Made by a program: the position numbers and the translations under genes. From positions 186,001-250,000 of the forward strand of contig NZ_JAKREV010000005.1 of the NCBI RefSeq assembly GCF_022664465.1: a stretch of 64,000 nucleotides of DNA, given 5' to 3'. Source of the stretch: Sphingomonas hankookensis (lineage in GTDB: Bacteria > Pseudomonadota > Alphaproteobacteria > Sphingomonadales > Sphingomonadaceae). Shown piece after piece: positions 1-8,794 of the stretch (position 1 is its first letter; the number at the start of each line of letters is the position of its first letter). The notes below the pieces were generated by a model that had not been told where the DNA came from, made no database searches, and was given only the letters and a program-made list of their open reading frames with translations.

Positions 1-6
1 CGCCTC

Positions 7-207
7 ATGAGCGTGGACGGCATCGCAATGGCAATCGAGAACGGCGTCGGTCGCGACATCCTGTCCAGCGGCATGGCGACGGTCGCCGATCCGACGGTCG
101 GCGCTGAGACGCTGGCGCTGACCGAGGCGGGCCTCGGTTTCATCGTCTCCGCGTTGGGAAACGATGTGCTGGAGGATGCCGGCGTCCTGCTGCCAGAACT
201 GGGTTGA
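7..207 (+). CDS. Hypothetical protein, possibly the 3' end of a longer gene
   Basis: The frame is open to the left edge, so the ATG at 7 may be internal to a gene that starts outside the window. The 66 codons end at TGA 205-207. The product is acidic and Gly/Ala-rich with no motif I recognise. It converges with the minus-strand gene that ends at 236. Confidence 0.3.
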   Translation: MSVDGIAMAIENGVGRDILSSGMATVADPTVGAETLALTEAGLGFIVSALGNDVLEDAGVLLPELG

Positions 208-235
208 TACGCGGTGGTGCGCCGAGTGGCGGCTA

Positions 236-1105
236 TCAGTCGCCCTCGGCAATCCGACACGTCCACGCAGGCGCACCGGCCGGTCCCACGACCGCCACCT
301 GTGCAGGCTCGAAGTTCACCGCGAGCGACCGCTCGTAGACGTCGGTCGGATCGTCCAGCGTCGGCGAACCGGCGGTGTCGTCGCGGGCTATGAACGGTGC
401 CAGCAGCCTTCCGGTGAAGACGAGGTAGCCGCGCGCCTTCAGCAGCGGTGCGTCCGCGCGTGGCATCGCAACCGTGTATTCGAACTGGTAGCTGCCCTTC
501 AGGCAGGCGGGCCGCCGGTCGCGTAGGGTGGAGCCCAAGTCGACATCGTATTCGAGCTGAACCGAGGATCGAACCGTGGCGCGCACGCCCATGCGGGTTT
601 TGGAGACGTAGCTGCCGGTGCGCTTGACGTCCCGCCAGACGTTTTGGTGCGTCAGGAACGTGCCGGTGAACACCTCTCGCTCGGGATCGTAGCGGAACGG
701 CGCGTCCTCGTTGTCGTCGAGCGGCTGGCACACGACCAGCTGGGCTCCGCCGTTCAGCACGTCCTCCAGCTTGCGGCGGCGGGTCGCGAACTCCGCTTCG
801 GTTTCGTATTCGCCCTTCTCCAGGGCAATCCTGGACCGCACGCCATCCAGAGCCCAGGCGAGCGTCTTGAAGCTCGACCGTTCGCACGCGGCGAACAGCG
901 TCTCGCCTTCGCGCAACTGGTTGAGTGCGATCGCGCCCACAAGGTTGCCGACGGGATCGGGCTTCGGTGTAGGCCGTGCAGCCGAGCGCGGAGTGGCGCG
1001 TCGTTTCTGGGCATCCGCGCTACCATACGCCGCAGCGGCGGCGGCCACCAGGATGCCCAGCGTCACGGCCAGCAAGCCGTCGCTAGCGGTTACATCATGT
1101 CCCAA
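236..1105 (-). CDS. Hypothetical envelope protein with N-terminal membrane segment
   Basis: The 289-residue product starts with a short polar stretch and a hydrophobic Ala-rich segment at about residues 10-27, followed by a basic proline-containing stretch, so it is probably membrane-anchored or exported. The remainder contains four Cys residues spread over the chain (in FAACERS, VVCQPL, PACLKG and WTCRI). The Glu/Arg-rich stretch near residues 85-110 looks helical. I recognise no family. Composition and length make it a credible gene, but its function is unknown. Confidence 0.55.
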   Translation of the reverse strand: MGHDVTASDGLLAVTLGILVAAAAAAYGSADAQKRRATPRSAARPTPKPDPVGNLVGAIALNQLREGETLFAACERSSFKTLAWALDGVRSRIALEKGEYETEAEFATRRRKLEDVLNGGAQLVVCQPLDDNEDAPFRYDPEREVFTGTFLTHQNVWRDVKRTGSYVSKTRMGVRATVRSSVQLEYDVDLGSTLRDRRPACLKGSYQFEYTVAMPRADAPLLKARGYLVFTGRLLAPFIARDDTAGSPTLDDPTDVYERSLAVNFEPAQVAVVGPAGAPAWTCRIAEGD

Positions 1106-1407
1106 CAGCCAAAGCCCTCCTCAGAGCGATCGCTGACTCCCCCCGTCTAGCGCCAGCAGCGGCGTTGTCGACCGGGACGGGCGCGTTCGTCAACGGGGCT
1201 TGCCGCAGTTAATTCGACGGTTTCGGCGTTGTTGACTTGATGCCTCCAATCGCTTGGACTGACCGCCCCAGGTTTGTCGGAGGCTCCAATTCCTGAAAAG
1301 GTGGAGCCTGTACGAGCAAGACGTAAGCTGCTGCCTGCTTCGAGGGCACCCAAGGTCAATCCCAGCTGCACTCGAAAACCACCCATCGACTGACGGCTCT
1401 ACAAAGA
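1106..1407. other. Intergenic stretch without a supportable gene
   Basis: The only frame of note is a 79-codon minus-strand one at 1147-1386 with no recognisable domain. It may be debris around the transposase remnant that follows. I see no RNA or clear regulatory element here. Confidence 0.4.
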
Positions 1408-1539
1408 ATGCCCATCAAAGTTGTATGCTTCTTCAACATGCTCAAGCGCTTCCGCCGCATCGCTTTGCGCTGCGAGAAGACGATCCCCGCCTTCATGGGC
1501 TTCGTCCATCTCGCATGCGCCATGATCTGGCTACGCTAA
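1408..1539 (+). pseudogene. IS5-family transposase, C-terminal remnant
   Basis: The last 43 codons read FNMLKRFRRIALRCEK and then FVHLACAMIWLR before TAA at 1537-1539. This is the usual C-terminal signature of IS5-type transposases in alphaproteobacteria: a basic 'LK.FRRIA.R' helix, then a hydrophobic tail ending in MIWL[RK]. The DDE catalytic domain is absent upstream and I see no terminal inverted repeat. What remains is a scar of an insertion sequence at the left side of the PLD nuclease gene. The family is recognised by eye; the exact IS is unknown. Confidence 0.7.
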
Positions 1540-2820
1540 ATGCAGACGCAGCTCAGAGCATGCGATCTGGCTGGACTTGAGCGATCTGTGGCCGCACCAA
1601 CTCTGATAGAGGGGAGACCACCGTTGGCGGCACATGAATTCATTCTGCAGGGGCTGACGGCCCGCACCCATGGCGACGTGGTACGCGAGCTATTCGACGT
1701 CGCCGACATTCAAAGGTCGATCATCAGCGTCGCTTTCCTGATGGAAAGCGGTGTGGACCAAATCGCGCCGAAAATGGCACCCCACGTGGGCACGGCCACC
1801 GTCTTCGCCGGCATCCGGAACGACATCACTTCGTACCAGGGCATGAAGCGCCTGTTTGACGCCGGGGTGGCGCTTCACGCCGTCGACACCGGCACGCGGC
1901 ACCTGCTGTTCCACCCGAAGCTCTACTATGTTCGCGGGAAGAAGCTGGCACGCCTGTCGATCGGCAGCGCGAACCTCACGCTTGGCGGTCTCAACAACAA
2001 CATCGAGGCGGGCGTGGTCCTCGACTTCAATCCGAGCGACAAGGATGATCGCAAGTTCCTTAAAGATCTCGAGGCGCAGTTCGATGGAATGACGGCGGCG
2101 CATCCGGACAACATCTTCCGGATCAAGAAGATTAAGCGGCTTGACGCGCTGCTCGCGGCTGGCTTGCTGGCTGACGAGACGAACATGCCGCCGCCGAAGC
2201 CGGGCACTTCGGCCAAGCCAGGCAGCAGCGATCCCACGCCGCGCATGAAGATGGCCGTACCGGCGATCAAGAAGCCGCCGAAGAAAGCCGCCGCGCCGAA
2301 GCCGCCCGCTGCACCGGTGCCGGTCATCGCTGTTCCTGCCGGTGCCGCTGCGCCGGTCGTCGCGCCCGTGGTAGGCAGCACAGGCGTTTCGTTCGAACAC
2401 GTCTGGACGAGCAAGGATCTGACCGAGCGCGACCTGACCATTCCCACTGGGAGCAACACGAACCCGACTGGATCGATCAACCTCGACAAGGGATTGCTGG
2501 GTGCAGAGGTCGACCACCGTCACTACTTCCGCGACGAAGTCTTTCCAGCACTGACCTGGACGCCGAGGTCAGTGACCGTCGACGAGGCGACCGGCACGTT
2601 CCAAGTCGTGCTCAAGGGCATCGACTACGGCTCGTTCGAAATGCAGATCCGGCACACGACCAGCACGGACACGACGTCCTACAAGCAGAAAAACGCGATG
2701 ACGCGCCTGTCGTGGGGCGACGTCGCCGCCGAGGTGAAGCGCCCCGACCTGATCGGCCGCGCCATGTCGCTCTACCGTGACCTCGCCGATCCGACGAAGT
2801 TCATGATCGAGATCGATTAG
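1540..2820 (+). CDS. PLD-fold (HKD) nuclease-like protein, restriction-type
   Basis: The 426-residue product has a phospholipase-D-superfamily fold. The catalytic half-site FHPKLYYV lies near residue 127, followed by GSANLTLGGL, the usual HxK...GS.N pattern. A single HKD motif is typical of nucleases such as NgoFVII or BfiI, which dimerise to complete the site. A Pro/Ala-rich linker at about 215-285 leads to a C-terminal domain of about 140 residues containing TNPTGS and HYFRDEVFPALTW, which may bind DNA. Its stop overlaps that of the convergent DNA methyltransferase gene by 4 bp, which suggests a restriction-modification pair. The ATG at 1540 abuts the IS5 remnant, so the first 20 or so residues may be IS-derived and the true start may be the later GTG/ATG codons near 1590-1635. 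Confidence 0.7.
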   Translation: MQTQLRACDLAGLERSVAAPTLIEGRPPLAAHEFILQGLTARTHGDVVRELFDVADIQRSIISVAFLMESGVDQIAPKMAPHVGTATVFAGIRNDITSYQGMKRLFDAGVALHAVDTGTRHLLFHPKLYYVRGKKLARLSIGSANLTLGGLNNNIEAGVVLDFNPSDKDDRKFLKDLEAQFDGMTAAHPDNIFRIKKIKRLDALLAAGLLADETNMPPPKPGTSAKPGSSDPTPRMKMAVPAIKKPPKKAAAPKPPAAPVPVIAVPAGAAAPVVAPVVGSTGVSFEHVWTSKDLTERDLTIPTGSNTNPTGSINLDKGLLGAEVDHRHYFRDEVFPALTWTPRSVTVDEATGTFQVVLKGIDYGSFEMQIRHTTSTDTTSYKQKNAMTRLSWGDVAAEVKRPDLIGRAMSLYRDLADPTKFMIEID

Positions 2821-4469
2821 GCGTTGATTAAGTCATCGCTGGACGTGCGGTGGCGGCGATCCCGCAGCTTCCGCCACCCGTCCAGCGTCGCATCCTGTTT
2901 CGCCTTCGACAGTCCCAGAGCACCAAGCACCGTACGGCCCTGCTTCTCCAAAGTGACGTGGGTGGGCATGGTACGGATCGACTGGTCGAGATCGACCAGG
3001 TCCACCTTCACGTCCGGCGTCGGGATGATCAGCCGCTCTATTTCCGATGGGATCAACTCGAGCACCCCGCCGCCATAGTGGCGGCCCTCGAGCTCGGCGC
3101 TCAGCGCCGTCAGGGGGTTGATGAAGCAGCCCACCAGGTGCTCGCCAGCGATGCCGTTCGTCCGGATCCGGTAGGCGGTATCGGTCGTGTAGGCACCCAG
3201 CGTGTTGAGGATGAGCCGCGGGGTGTCGTGCGACCGCTTCAACATGCCGACCTCGGTCGAGTAGACCGACGGCACCTTGAACCATGGCGTCCGGATCCGG
3301 CACTTGTAGCGGGTCTGCAGCTCCTGCTTCTCGCCCATTTCGATGTAGCGCTTCGGACCCTTCGCCATCTTGGCGGGAGCGTCGTCGAACCACAGGAAGT
3401 TGGTCGGCGTGCCCTTGTCCGAATTGGCGACGTGCTGCCGCTCGTCGTAGATCACGCCGGGGCAATGCCCGCTGCGACCGAACATCGGGTGCGCATACTT
3501 CTGCAGCCCGTACTCCTCCACCGTTTCGTCCGAGACCAGGAAGAAGGCATTGGCGCCGGTCACGATGCCGACGTCGACGCGAGCGATGTCGTTGAACTTG
3601 TAGACGTCGCGGTGGCCCTCGATCTCGTCGAAGAGGGAGCGCGCCTCCAGATCCAGCAACGCCCTGGTCCACTTGCCCTCGACGGTCTTGCCGTTGATGG
3701 ACTTCGGTGCCTCGAAGATCGCCGACGGCGACATGCGCGTGAATTCGCGGCCGCGAACCGGATAGATCCCAAGCCCCTCTTCTTTCTGGGTCGCGCTCGA
3801 GCGCTTCTCGGCCATCAGGATCACGGCGCCCTGCAGCGTGCCGTCGAACCACAGATCTTCCGGATCGATGATCACCAGGCGGCGGCATTGCCGGCCAAGG
3901 TAGCTGCGCAATGACTGGGCATGCGTGACGTGGATGATCTCGGCCGGCACCACCATGGCCAGCCGGCCACCCGGACGCAGCAGCGCCATGGACGCCAGGA
4001 TGAAGGGCACCCAGGCGTTCGTGTGCTTCGTGAACTTCAGATCCAGCTCACTGAAGATCGCCTCCGAGCGCGTCTGAAAGGTCGGCGGCAGGAACTGGTA
4101 CCGCACGAACGGGGGATTGCCGACGACCGCGTCGAAGCGCTCGCCACCCTCGTCCATGTTGTCGAGCGCCCACCCGAGGAAGTCCTCGCTGCGGACACTG
4201 GCCTTCTTGAGCCCCAGCTCCGTAGCCCGGCGGGACGCCTTGCCGGCCTCCTCGTTGTCGAGTTCGAAAGCGACCAAGTCGGCCCGCGCGAAGCCCTTCA
4301 CATTGGCCATCGCCTGGAAGAACGCACCGTCACCGCAGCTCGGCTCGAGCACGCGCTTCGGCCCGATCTCCTTCACCCAGGATGCGATGAAGGCGGCTAG
4401 ATCCAGCGGAGTGTAGTACCCGCCTCTCAGCTTCTGCGAGGTCTGGTCCGCGATAAACTTCAAAGTCAT
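2817..4469 (-). CDS. Class I SAM-dependent N6-adenine DNA methyltransferase (Eco57I/TaqI type)
   Basis: The 550-residue product carries the typical elements of amino-methyltransferases of the Eco57I/TaqI class. These are the GGYYTP lead-in at about 16-21, motif I VLEPSCGDGAF at 40-50 for S-adenosylmethionine, and motif IV NPPFVRY at 118-124, which flips and methylates adenine. The C-terminal 300 residues would hold the target-recognition region. It converges on the PLD nuclease with a 4-bp overlap of stop codons. The likely role is protection of self DNA in a restriction-type module; an orphan regulatory methylase is the alternative. Confidence 0.85.
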   Translation of the reverse strand: MTLKFIADQTSQKLRGGYYTPLDLAAFIASWVKEIGPKRVLEPSCGDGAFFQAMANVKGFARADLVAFELDNEEAGKASRRATELGLKKASVRSEDFLGWALDNMDEGGERFDAVVGNPPFVRYQFLPPTFQTRSEAIFSELDLKFTKHTNAWVPFILASMALLRPGGRLAMVVPAEIIHVTHAQSLRSYLGRQCRRLVIIDPEDLWFDGTLQGAVILMAEKRSSATQKEEGLGIYPVRGREFTRMSPSAIFEAPKSINGKTVEGKWTRALLDLEARSLFDEIEGHRDVYKFNDIARVDVGIVTGANAFFLVSDETVEEYGLQKYAHPMFGRSGHCPGVIYDERQHVANSDKGTPTNFLWFDDAPAKMAKGPKRYIEMGEKQELQTRYKCRIRTPWFKVPSVYSTEVGMLKRSHDTPRLILNTLGAYTTDTAYRIRTNGIAGEHLVGCFINPLTALSAELEGRHYGGGVLELIPSEIERLIIPTPDVKVDLVDLDQSIRTMPTHVTLEKQGRTVLGALGLSKAKQDATLDGWRKLRDRRHRTSSDDLINA

Positions 4470-4666
4470 TCCCTCATCGAGGGCGGCGTCATCCCGGCAT
4501 CCCGATCCCCGAATCCCTGAGTACGGGCGGAGGTTGAAGCCTCCACCGAACTCGACTCGAACAACGTAGAGCGCCGGGCTTCGCCACCATCGAGCCTCGT
4601 GCAGTCGGGGCGACCTTAACCCACTGACGGAATCGATGGCAATCTAAGACTTCGAAGGCCGGTTGA

Positions 4667-4711
4667 CCCTCCCCGGTGAACGATCTTCGACCGATCGTTC
4701 ACCGGGGAGGG
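4667..4711. terminator. Perfect 19-bp hairpin, probable terminator
   Basis: Arms 4667-4685 and 4693-4711 are fully complementary around a 7-nt loop. It begins directly downstream of the TAA of the RAMA-domain gene at 4713. There is no long T-run on either side, so termination efficiency is uncertain. It also insulates the methyltransferase gene, which is transcribed in the same direction further on. Confidence 0.6.
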
Positions 4712-4712
4712 G

Positions 4713-5192
4713 TTATAGGTCGATGTTGACGATGTCCGCCATTATGCGACCATGCTCGGGGCGCATGGTGCTGATCGCCGTCCAGCTATCGTCGCCGGGG
4801 CGCTTCGCCTCCCAGTAGCGCCAGCCATCTAACGACGTCTTCGTGCCGCTTTTCGTCCGGCACATCTCACCAGCTGCACCGGACGGGCTCGAGAATTCCC
4901 GGCCCTCGATCAGCCACTTTCCGTCGCGGACAACGCCGGTGACGACCTGCCCACGATAGTCCATCCGCAGCTGCGTACCCCCGGGCAGGGTCACTCCCTT
5001 GCCATTCCAAGCGCGACCGAAATCATCAGCCTGGGCCGCTGCCGCGGGTGCCGGATCCTGAACCAGGGCCGATGTAGCGCCGATGCCAAGCAGCCGGCGC
5101 AGCACGTCGTTCGCGCTCTCAGCGAAGCTGCTCCGCTCGGCCTCGATCCGCTTGTGGACGTCGAAATCAATCTCGATGGCGCGATGGTTCAT
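4713..5192 (-). CDS. SeqA-N-like / RAMA-domain protein, predicted modified-DNA reader
   Basis: The 159-residue product has two parts. Residues 1-36 (IEIDFDVHKRIEAERSSFAE followed by SANDVLRRLLGI) match the ribbon-helix-helix-like N-terminus seen in SeqA. Residues 65-150 look like a RAMA domain (restriction and modification associated), with GVVRDGKWLIEG, SSPSGAAG and LDGWRYWEAK. RAMA domains are predicted to sense modified bases. It lies beside the methyltransferase on the same strand but is separated by a strong hairpin, so it probably has its own promoter. It may read the marks set by that enzyme. Domain calls are by eye. Confidence 0.65.
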   Translation of the reverse strand: MNHRAIEIDFDVHKRIEAERSSFAESANDVLRRLLGIGATSALVQDPAPAAAAQADDFGRAWNGKGVTLPGGTQLRMDYRGQVVTGVVRDGKWLIEGREFSSPSGAAGEMCRTKSGTKTSLDGWRYWEAKRPGDDSWTAISTMRPEHGRIMADIVNIDL

Positions 5193-5463
5193 GAGTCGTC
5201 TCCTAGCCGAATTAGTTATTCGAGTAGAAATAGTAGATCAAGCGATTTTTCTTGTTCTCGGCGTGGGTGTTGTGTCAGGGCGGACCACCCTCACCCGACA
5301 GTTCCACATCATGTCCGGCCCTTGACGATAAGGCGGATCATGCGGTGCCGCGTCCCGCCCTTAATCCCTCGCAAGCGTCATATCCGCTACACAAAGGCGC
5401 CGGTCAGGCGCGGTATGGTGGACCTGATCTAATAGAATCAGAACAAAGACATCGCTTTAGTTT
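5193..5463. other. Intergenic region upstream of umuDC
   Basis: This interval holds the 5' side of the RAMA-protein gene and the upstream part of the umuDC promoter. A 30-codon frame from the ATG at 5340 has no recognisable family. Nothing else is supportable. Confidence 0.3.
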
Positions 5464-5478
5464 GTTCTCAATCTGTTC
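5464..5478 (+). promoter_or_regulatory. LexA (SOS) box of alphaproteobacterial type
   Basis: The sequence GTTC-TCAATCT-GTTC is an exact match to the alphaproteobacterial LexA operator GTTC-N7-GTTC. It lies 39 bp upstream of the first umuD ATG, as expected for DNA-damage induction. Confidence 0.85.
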
Positions 5479-5517
5479 GCGTCGTCCTACAACGCCTCCA
5501 AACCAGCGTTTGGAACC

Positions 5518-5952
5518 ATGCCCATGACGACCGTGATCCTGCATGACGTGCCGTTCGACGTGATCGCCTGCGAGGTGCCGTTGTTCGTCTGCACCACGCC
5601 AGCCGGCTTCCCGTCGCCTGCCCAGGACGACATGGAGGAGCCGATCGACCTAGCGGCCTGGCTGGTTGACCATCCGGCGGCGAGCTACGTCATGAGGGTC
5701 GCGGGCCATTCGATGGTCGATGCGGGGATTAACGACGGCGACCTCGTCGTCGTCAGCCGAGCCGTGGACGCGCGGCCCGGGGACATCGTCGTTGCGCTAG
5801 TTTACGGCGACCGGACGATGAAGCGGCTGCGCCGCCGCGGCGATCGGATGTGGCTTGTACCGGAGGCGGAGGGCTATGACGCCATCCGTATCGACGAGAA
5901 CGTGGAGATCTGGGGCGTCGTGGTCGCGTTGGCCCGTCGATACCGGGCATGA
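5518..5952 (+). CDS. umuD: UmuD-like S24 peptidase, polymerase V accessory subunit
   Basis: The 144-residue product resembles UmuD, the RecA*-activated self-cleaving partner of UmuC in translesion synthesis. The Ala-Gly cleavage site lies in TPAGFPSPA near residue 30. The catalytic serine is in GHSMVD near 63 and the catalytic lysine in RTMKRL near 100. Length fits the family. A LexA box precedes it and the stop overlaps the umuC start by 4 bp (ATGA), so the pair is co-translated. The start could also be the second ATG at 5524, which has better spacing from the GGA at about 5511. Confidence 0.9.
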   Translation: MPMTTVILHDVPFDVIACEVPLFVCTTPAGFPSPAQDDMEEPIDLAAWLVDHPAASYVMRVAGHSMVDAGINDGDLVVVSRAVDARPGDIVVALVYGDRTMKRLRRRGDRMWLVPEAEGYDAIRIDENVEIWGVVVALARRYRA

Positions 5953-7217
5953 CCGCGATCGGCCTGATCGATTGCAACAACTTCTACGTCAGCTGCGAGC
6001 GGGCGTTCGACGCGAAGCTGGTCGGCGTCCCCGTCGTCGTCGCGTCGAACAACGACGGGTGCGCCATCGCGCGGTCGAACGAGGCCAAGGCGCTGGGCGT
6101 GAAGATGGGTGACCCGATCCACCTGATCCGCGACAGGCTCGACAAGCATGGGGTGGTCGTCCGCTCGTCCAACTACACGCTCTACGGCGACATGCAGCGC
6201 CGTGTCGTGGCCGCCGTCGAGGACTTCGCCAGCGAGGTGGAGATCTACTCGATCGACGAGTCGTTCCTCGACCTGACGCCGTTCGGCGACCGCGACCTCG
6301 TCGCCCACGCCAATGGCATGCGGAACCAGGTCCAGCGATGGACGACGATCCCGACCTGCGTCGGCATCGGGCCGACGAAGACGCTGGCGAAGCTGGCCAA
6401 TGCGGCCGCCAAGAAGAACCCGCTGTTCGACGGCGTGGCGGACCTGCGTGACGACGCGATCCGCGGCTTCGTGCTGGATCGCTTTCCGGTCGGCGACGTG
6501 TGGGGCATCGGACGGGCGACGGCGGCCAAACTGGCGGCGTTGGGCGTCGTGACGGCCGGTCACCTGCGCGACATGCAGATGAAGCAGGCCCGCGGACTCG
6601 GCACGGTAGTGCTCGAGCGCCTCGTCGCCGAACTGCAGGGCGTCGCGGCCAGCGCCGTCGAGATGGTCGAGCCGCAGCGGAAGGGCATGGCCGTCACCCG
6701 ATCCTTCGGGACCCCGATCGTCGATCTCGAGACGCTGATGGGCGCCGTCGCGCAGTATGCCATGCGGGCGGGCGAGAAGCTGCGCTCCCATGGACTGGTG
6801 GCGGGGCAGATCACGGTCTTCTTCCACACCAACCCGCACAAGCGGGACCGACCCCAGCATCACGGCAGTCGTCGCCTGTCGCTTCACCCTATGACCGACG
6901 ATTCGCTCGAACTTCTGGCGGCGGCACGGCGGGGCGTCGAGGCGGCGTGGCGCGATGGGCACGCCTACACCAAGGCGGGGATCATGCTGGATGATCTCGT
7001 CCCGGCGGACCTGCGTCCGCGCACCCTGTTCGAAGGTGACGTGGAACGCCGTGGTCGCCTGATGACGGCGCTCGACGAGGTAAACGGTCGGTTCGGCTGT
7101 TTCACGGCGGTGCCAGGGGCGCAGGGTTTCCATCGCGGGTGGAAGGCGCGGTCGGACAGCAAGTCCCCGGCATGGACGACGCGGATCGATGAGGTGCCGG
7201 TTGTTTCGGCACGGTGA
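5949..7217 (+). CDS. umuC: UmuC-like Y-family DNA polymerase (Pol V catalytic subunit)
   Basis: The 422-residue product is a Y-family polymerase. The N-terminal metal site is [12 protein letters not shown] and the second acidic pair lies in [10 protein letters not shown] near residue 100. [19 protein letters not shown] and the helix-hairpin-helix region around VGDVWGIG are typical of UmuC. The C-terminus has the family's little-finger and UmuC-specific extension. It acts with UmuD' in error-prone lesion bypass and is under SOS control through the LexA box before umuD. A copy on an accessory region is common on plasmids and integrative elements. Confidence 0.92.
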   Translation: MTAIGLIDCNNFYVSCERAFDAKLVGVPVVVASNNDGCAIARSNEAKALGVKMGDPIHLIRDRLDKHGVVVRSSNYTLYGDMQRRVVAAVEDFASEVEIYSIDESFLDLTPFGDRDLVAHANGMRNQVQRWTTIPTCVGIGPTKTLAKLANAAAKKNPLFDGVADLRDDAIRGFVLDRFPVGDVWGIGRATAAKLAALGVVTAGHLRDMQMKQARGLGTVVLERLVAELQGVAASAVEMVEPQRKGMAVTRSFGTPIVDLETLMGAVAQYAMRAGEKLRSHGLVAGQITVFFHTNPHKRDRPQHHGSRRLSLHPMTDDSLELLAAARRGVEAAWRDGHAYTKAGIMLDDLVPADLRPRTLFEGDVERRGRLMTALDEVNGRFGCFTAVPGAQGFHRGWKARSDSKSPAWTTRIDEVPVVSAR

Positions 7218-7339
7218 CGCATCCCGGACGCAATGTCGGACGGACCTTGGAACAGCGCGCAGCGGGTCGGTACTTGGTCTCAGCGGTTCCGCTGCGCTAG
7301 GTTGCTGTCGGCCGATCAAGGCCGTGAAGGAGTGATGCC

Positions 7340-7534
7340 ATGCTCAAGTCGATCCTCGCCGCAGCCGCCTTGGTATCTCTTGCCGCGGTGCCCGCATCCG
7401 CTGCTCCGTGCCGCGACGGCAAAGGCAAGTTCGTGAAGTGCTCCGAGAAGGCGGCGGCGAAGCCGATTAAGTGCAAGGACGCCAAGGGGAAGTTCGCGAA
7501 GTGCGGCACGCCTGGCGCGTCGCCGGTGAAATGA
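7340..7534 (+). CDS. Small secreted protein with repeated Cys/Lys-rich motif
   Basis: The 64-residue product starts after a good ribosome-binding site (AAGGAG at 7326-7331). It has a clear Sec signal peptide with a cleavage signal at about residues 20-22 (ASA). The mature part has two copies of a motif CxDxKGKFxKC (CRDGKGKFVKC, CKDAKGKFAKC), resembling PsiF-type or sphingomonad small periplasmic proteins. Function is unknown; the paired cysteines suggest disulphides. Confidence 0.65.
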   Translation: MLKSILAAAALVSLAAVPASAAPCRDGKGKFVKCSEKAAAKPIKCKDAKGKFAKCGTPGASPVK

Positions 7535-7710
7535 TCAGCCGGGGCGGCTTGGGGCCGCCCCATCACCGGCGCGACGATCATGATGACCTGTCTCGGTCAG
7601 TGAATGACCTTGCCTTGGCTTTCGGTCCTCCGTCATACGTCGAGAATGAAACCCCGATCAGAAGATCGCCGCGCCGAGCCGGTTGCGGTTCCGCACGGTT
7701 CGTATCCGGT

Positions 7711-7896
7711 ATGACGCCGAATCGGGAACGCATGGCCGAGGCGCTGGCCATCGAGAAGGCGCACGGCGAGAACACGCCTGTTTGGATCGCCAGCCGGGTG
7801 GGCGCGCTCGCGCTCGCCGGTGACGCCGCCGGTGTGGAAAGGTTCAAGGCGATAGCCTCGGCGTATCAGAGCCTGCGACAGGGCACGGTCCAGTGA
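7711..7896 (+). CDS. DUF6961-like small protein
   Basis: The 61-residue product contains RMAEALAIEKAHGE and IASRVGALALAGDAAGVERF, the pattern I associate with the sphingomonad family DUF6961, which has no known function. The start at 7711 begins exactly where the family pattern begins. The stop overlaps the GTG of the next small gene by 4 bp, so the two are likely co-translated. Confidence 0.55.
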   Translation: MTPNRERMAEALAIEKAHGENTPVWIASRVGALALAGDAAGVERFKAIASAYQSLRQGTVQ

Positions 7897-8045
7897 CCCG
7901 TGCCGGCGAGAAACTGTACGGCGACTGGGAGGAGCGCATCCGGCGCGATGCCAAGCCTGTCCGTTGGCGGCGGTTGATCGTCAACGCGATGGCCCTCGTC
8001 CTAGCCTTGGTGATCGGCGGCGTCGCTCTGTTCGGCTTCGGATAG
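7893..8045 (+). CDS. Small single-span membrane protein
   Basis: A 50-residue frame starts at GTG 7893 and overlaps the stop of the preceding gene by 4 bp (GTGA). It encodes a charged N-terminal half (GDWEERIRRD) and a hydrophobic C-terminal segment (ALVLALVIGGVALFGFG), giving a tail-anchored membrane protein. The coupling to the upstream gene is the main reason to accept so short a frame. Confidence 0.45.
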   Translation: MTRAGEKLYGDWEERIRRDAKPVRWRRLIVNAMALVLALVIGGVALFGFG

Positions 8046-8122
8046 GCCCGCCGACCCAAACCCGGACACGACCCCCGAGGAAAGCCAGCCGCCGCGAGGC
8101 TAGGGATTGCGCTGGCCGGCCA

Positions 8123-8443
8123 TCATCTCGGGACAGGGATCGTGATCGTCCACATGTCCTCTGACGGCCTAAGTGTCCTGCTGCGCTCAGCCTCGATCAG
8201 CGCCAGGCGATCCAGTTCTCGGTTCACCGCCCGCTCGACCAGCGTATCGAAGTCCGTTCCCGGGTTATGGGCGATATGCATGCGAAGGAGGGCATCGGTG
8301 ACCGTGTCCACCTTGACGCTCCATCGGACCGTTCCGGCCGCCCCGTCGTCGCCTACGTCGATCGCGTCCGCAGCGGGTTCGTGCCCGGTCGGCACCAGAC
8401 GCGGAGCGGCGCGCGTCCCGCCGCCGTTCAAAGCGCCATCCAA
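8123..8443 (-). CDS. Hypothetical protein
   Basis: The 106-residue acidic product has a helix-rich middle (TDALLRMHIAHNPGTDFDTL, then VERAVNRELDRLALIEAE). I recognise no family. It follows the YozE-like gene on the same strand with a 16-bp overlap, so the two are probably co-transcribed. Confidence 0.5.
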   Translation of the reverse strand: MDGALNGGGTRAAPRLVPTGHEPAADAIDVGDDGAAGTVRWSVKVDTVTDALLRMHIAHNPGTDFDTLVERAVNRELDRLALIEAERSRTLRPSEDMWTITIPVPR

Positions 8444-8658
8444 TCGCTCTCCGCGTCGTCGATCGCGGCGATCGCATCGCCGTCCGCCTGCTGCGACCTC
8501 AGGTGCTTTCGAACGTCCTCGGGATCGCCGTTCCTAGGAAACGTCCTGTCCGCCCGGGCGGCGTCCGCGATGCCGTCCACCCAGTCGCCGCGATCGCGCT
8601 GGGTGAGTAGCCATCTGCCGAAGGCGGGCTTCTCGCCCTGGTCGTCGTCGCCGGTCAT
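8428..8658 (-). CDS. YozE/SAM-like small protein
   Basis: The start was set at 8658 because GGGAGG lies 7 nt before that ATG; an upstream start at 8694 lacks such a site. The 76-residue product contains AFGRWLLTQRDRGDWVDGIA and then FPRNGDPEDVRKHLRSQ, the pattern of the YozE sterile-alpha-motif-like family found on many alphaproteobacterial plasmids and chromosomes. Its role is unknown. It heads a two-gene unit with the gene ending at 8123. Confidence 0.6.
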   Translation of the reverse strand: MTGDDDQGEKPAFGRWLLTQRDRGDWVDGIADAARADRTFPRNGDPEDVRKHLRSQQADGDAIAAIDDAESDWMAL

Positions 8659-8794
8659 CGTCGTCCTCCCGAATCGTCGGATCGTGCATCGCACCTGACG
8701 GATGTTCCTGCAATGTTCTTGCGAATCGATGCGGCTTGGGATTACCTAACTGGATGCCGCCCTGGACGGCGACTCGACATGCTGGAGCGATACA

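Noticed and set aside
1147..1386. 79-codon minus-strand frame
   Set aside because: No recognisable domain and a position within probable transposon debris; not enough to call a gene.
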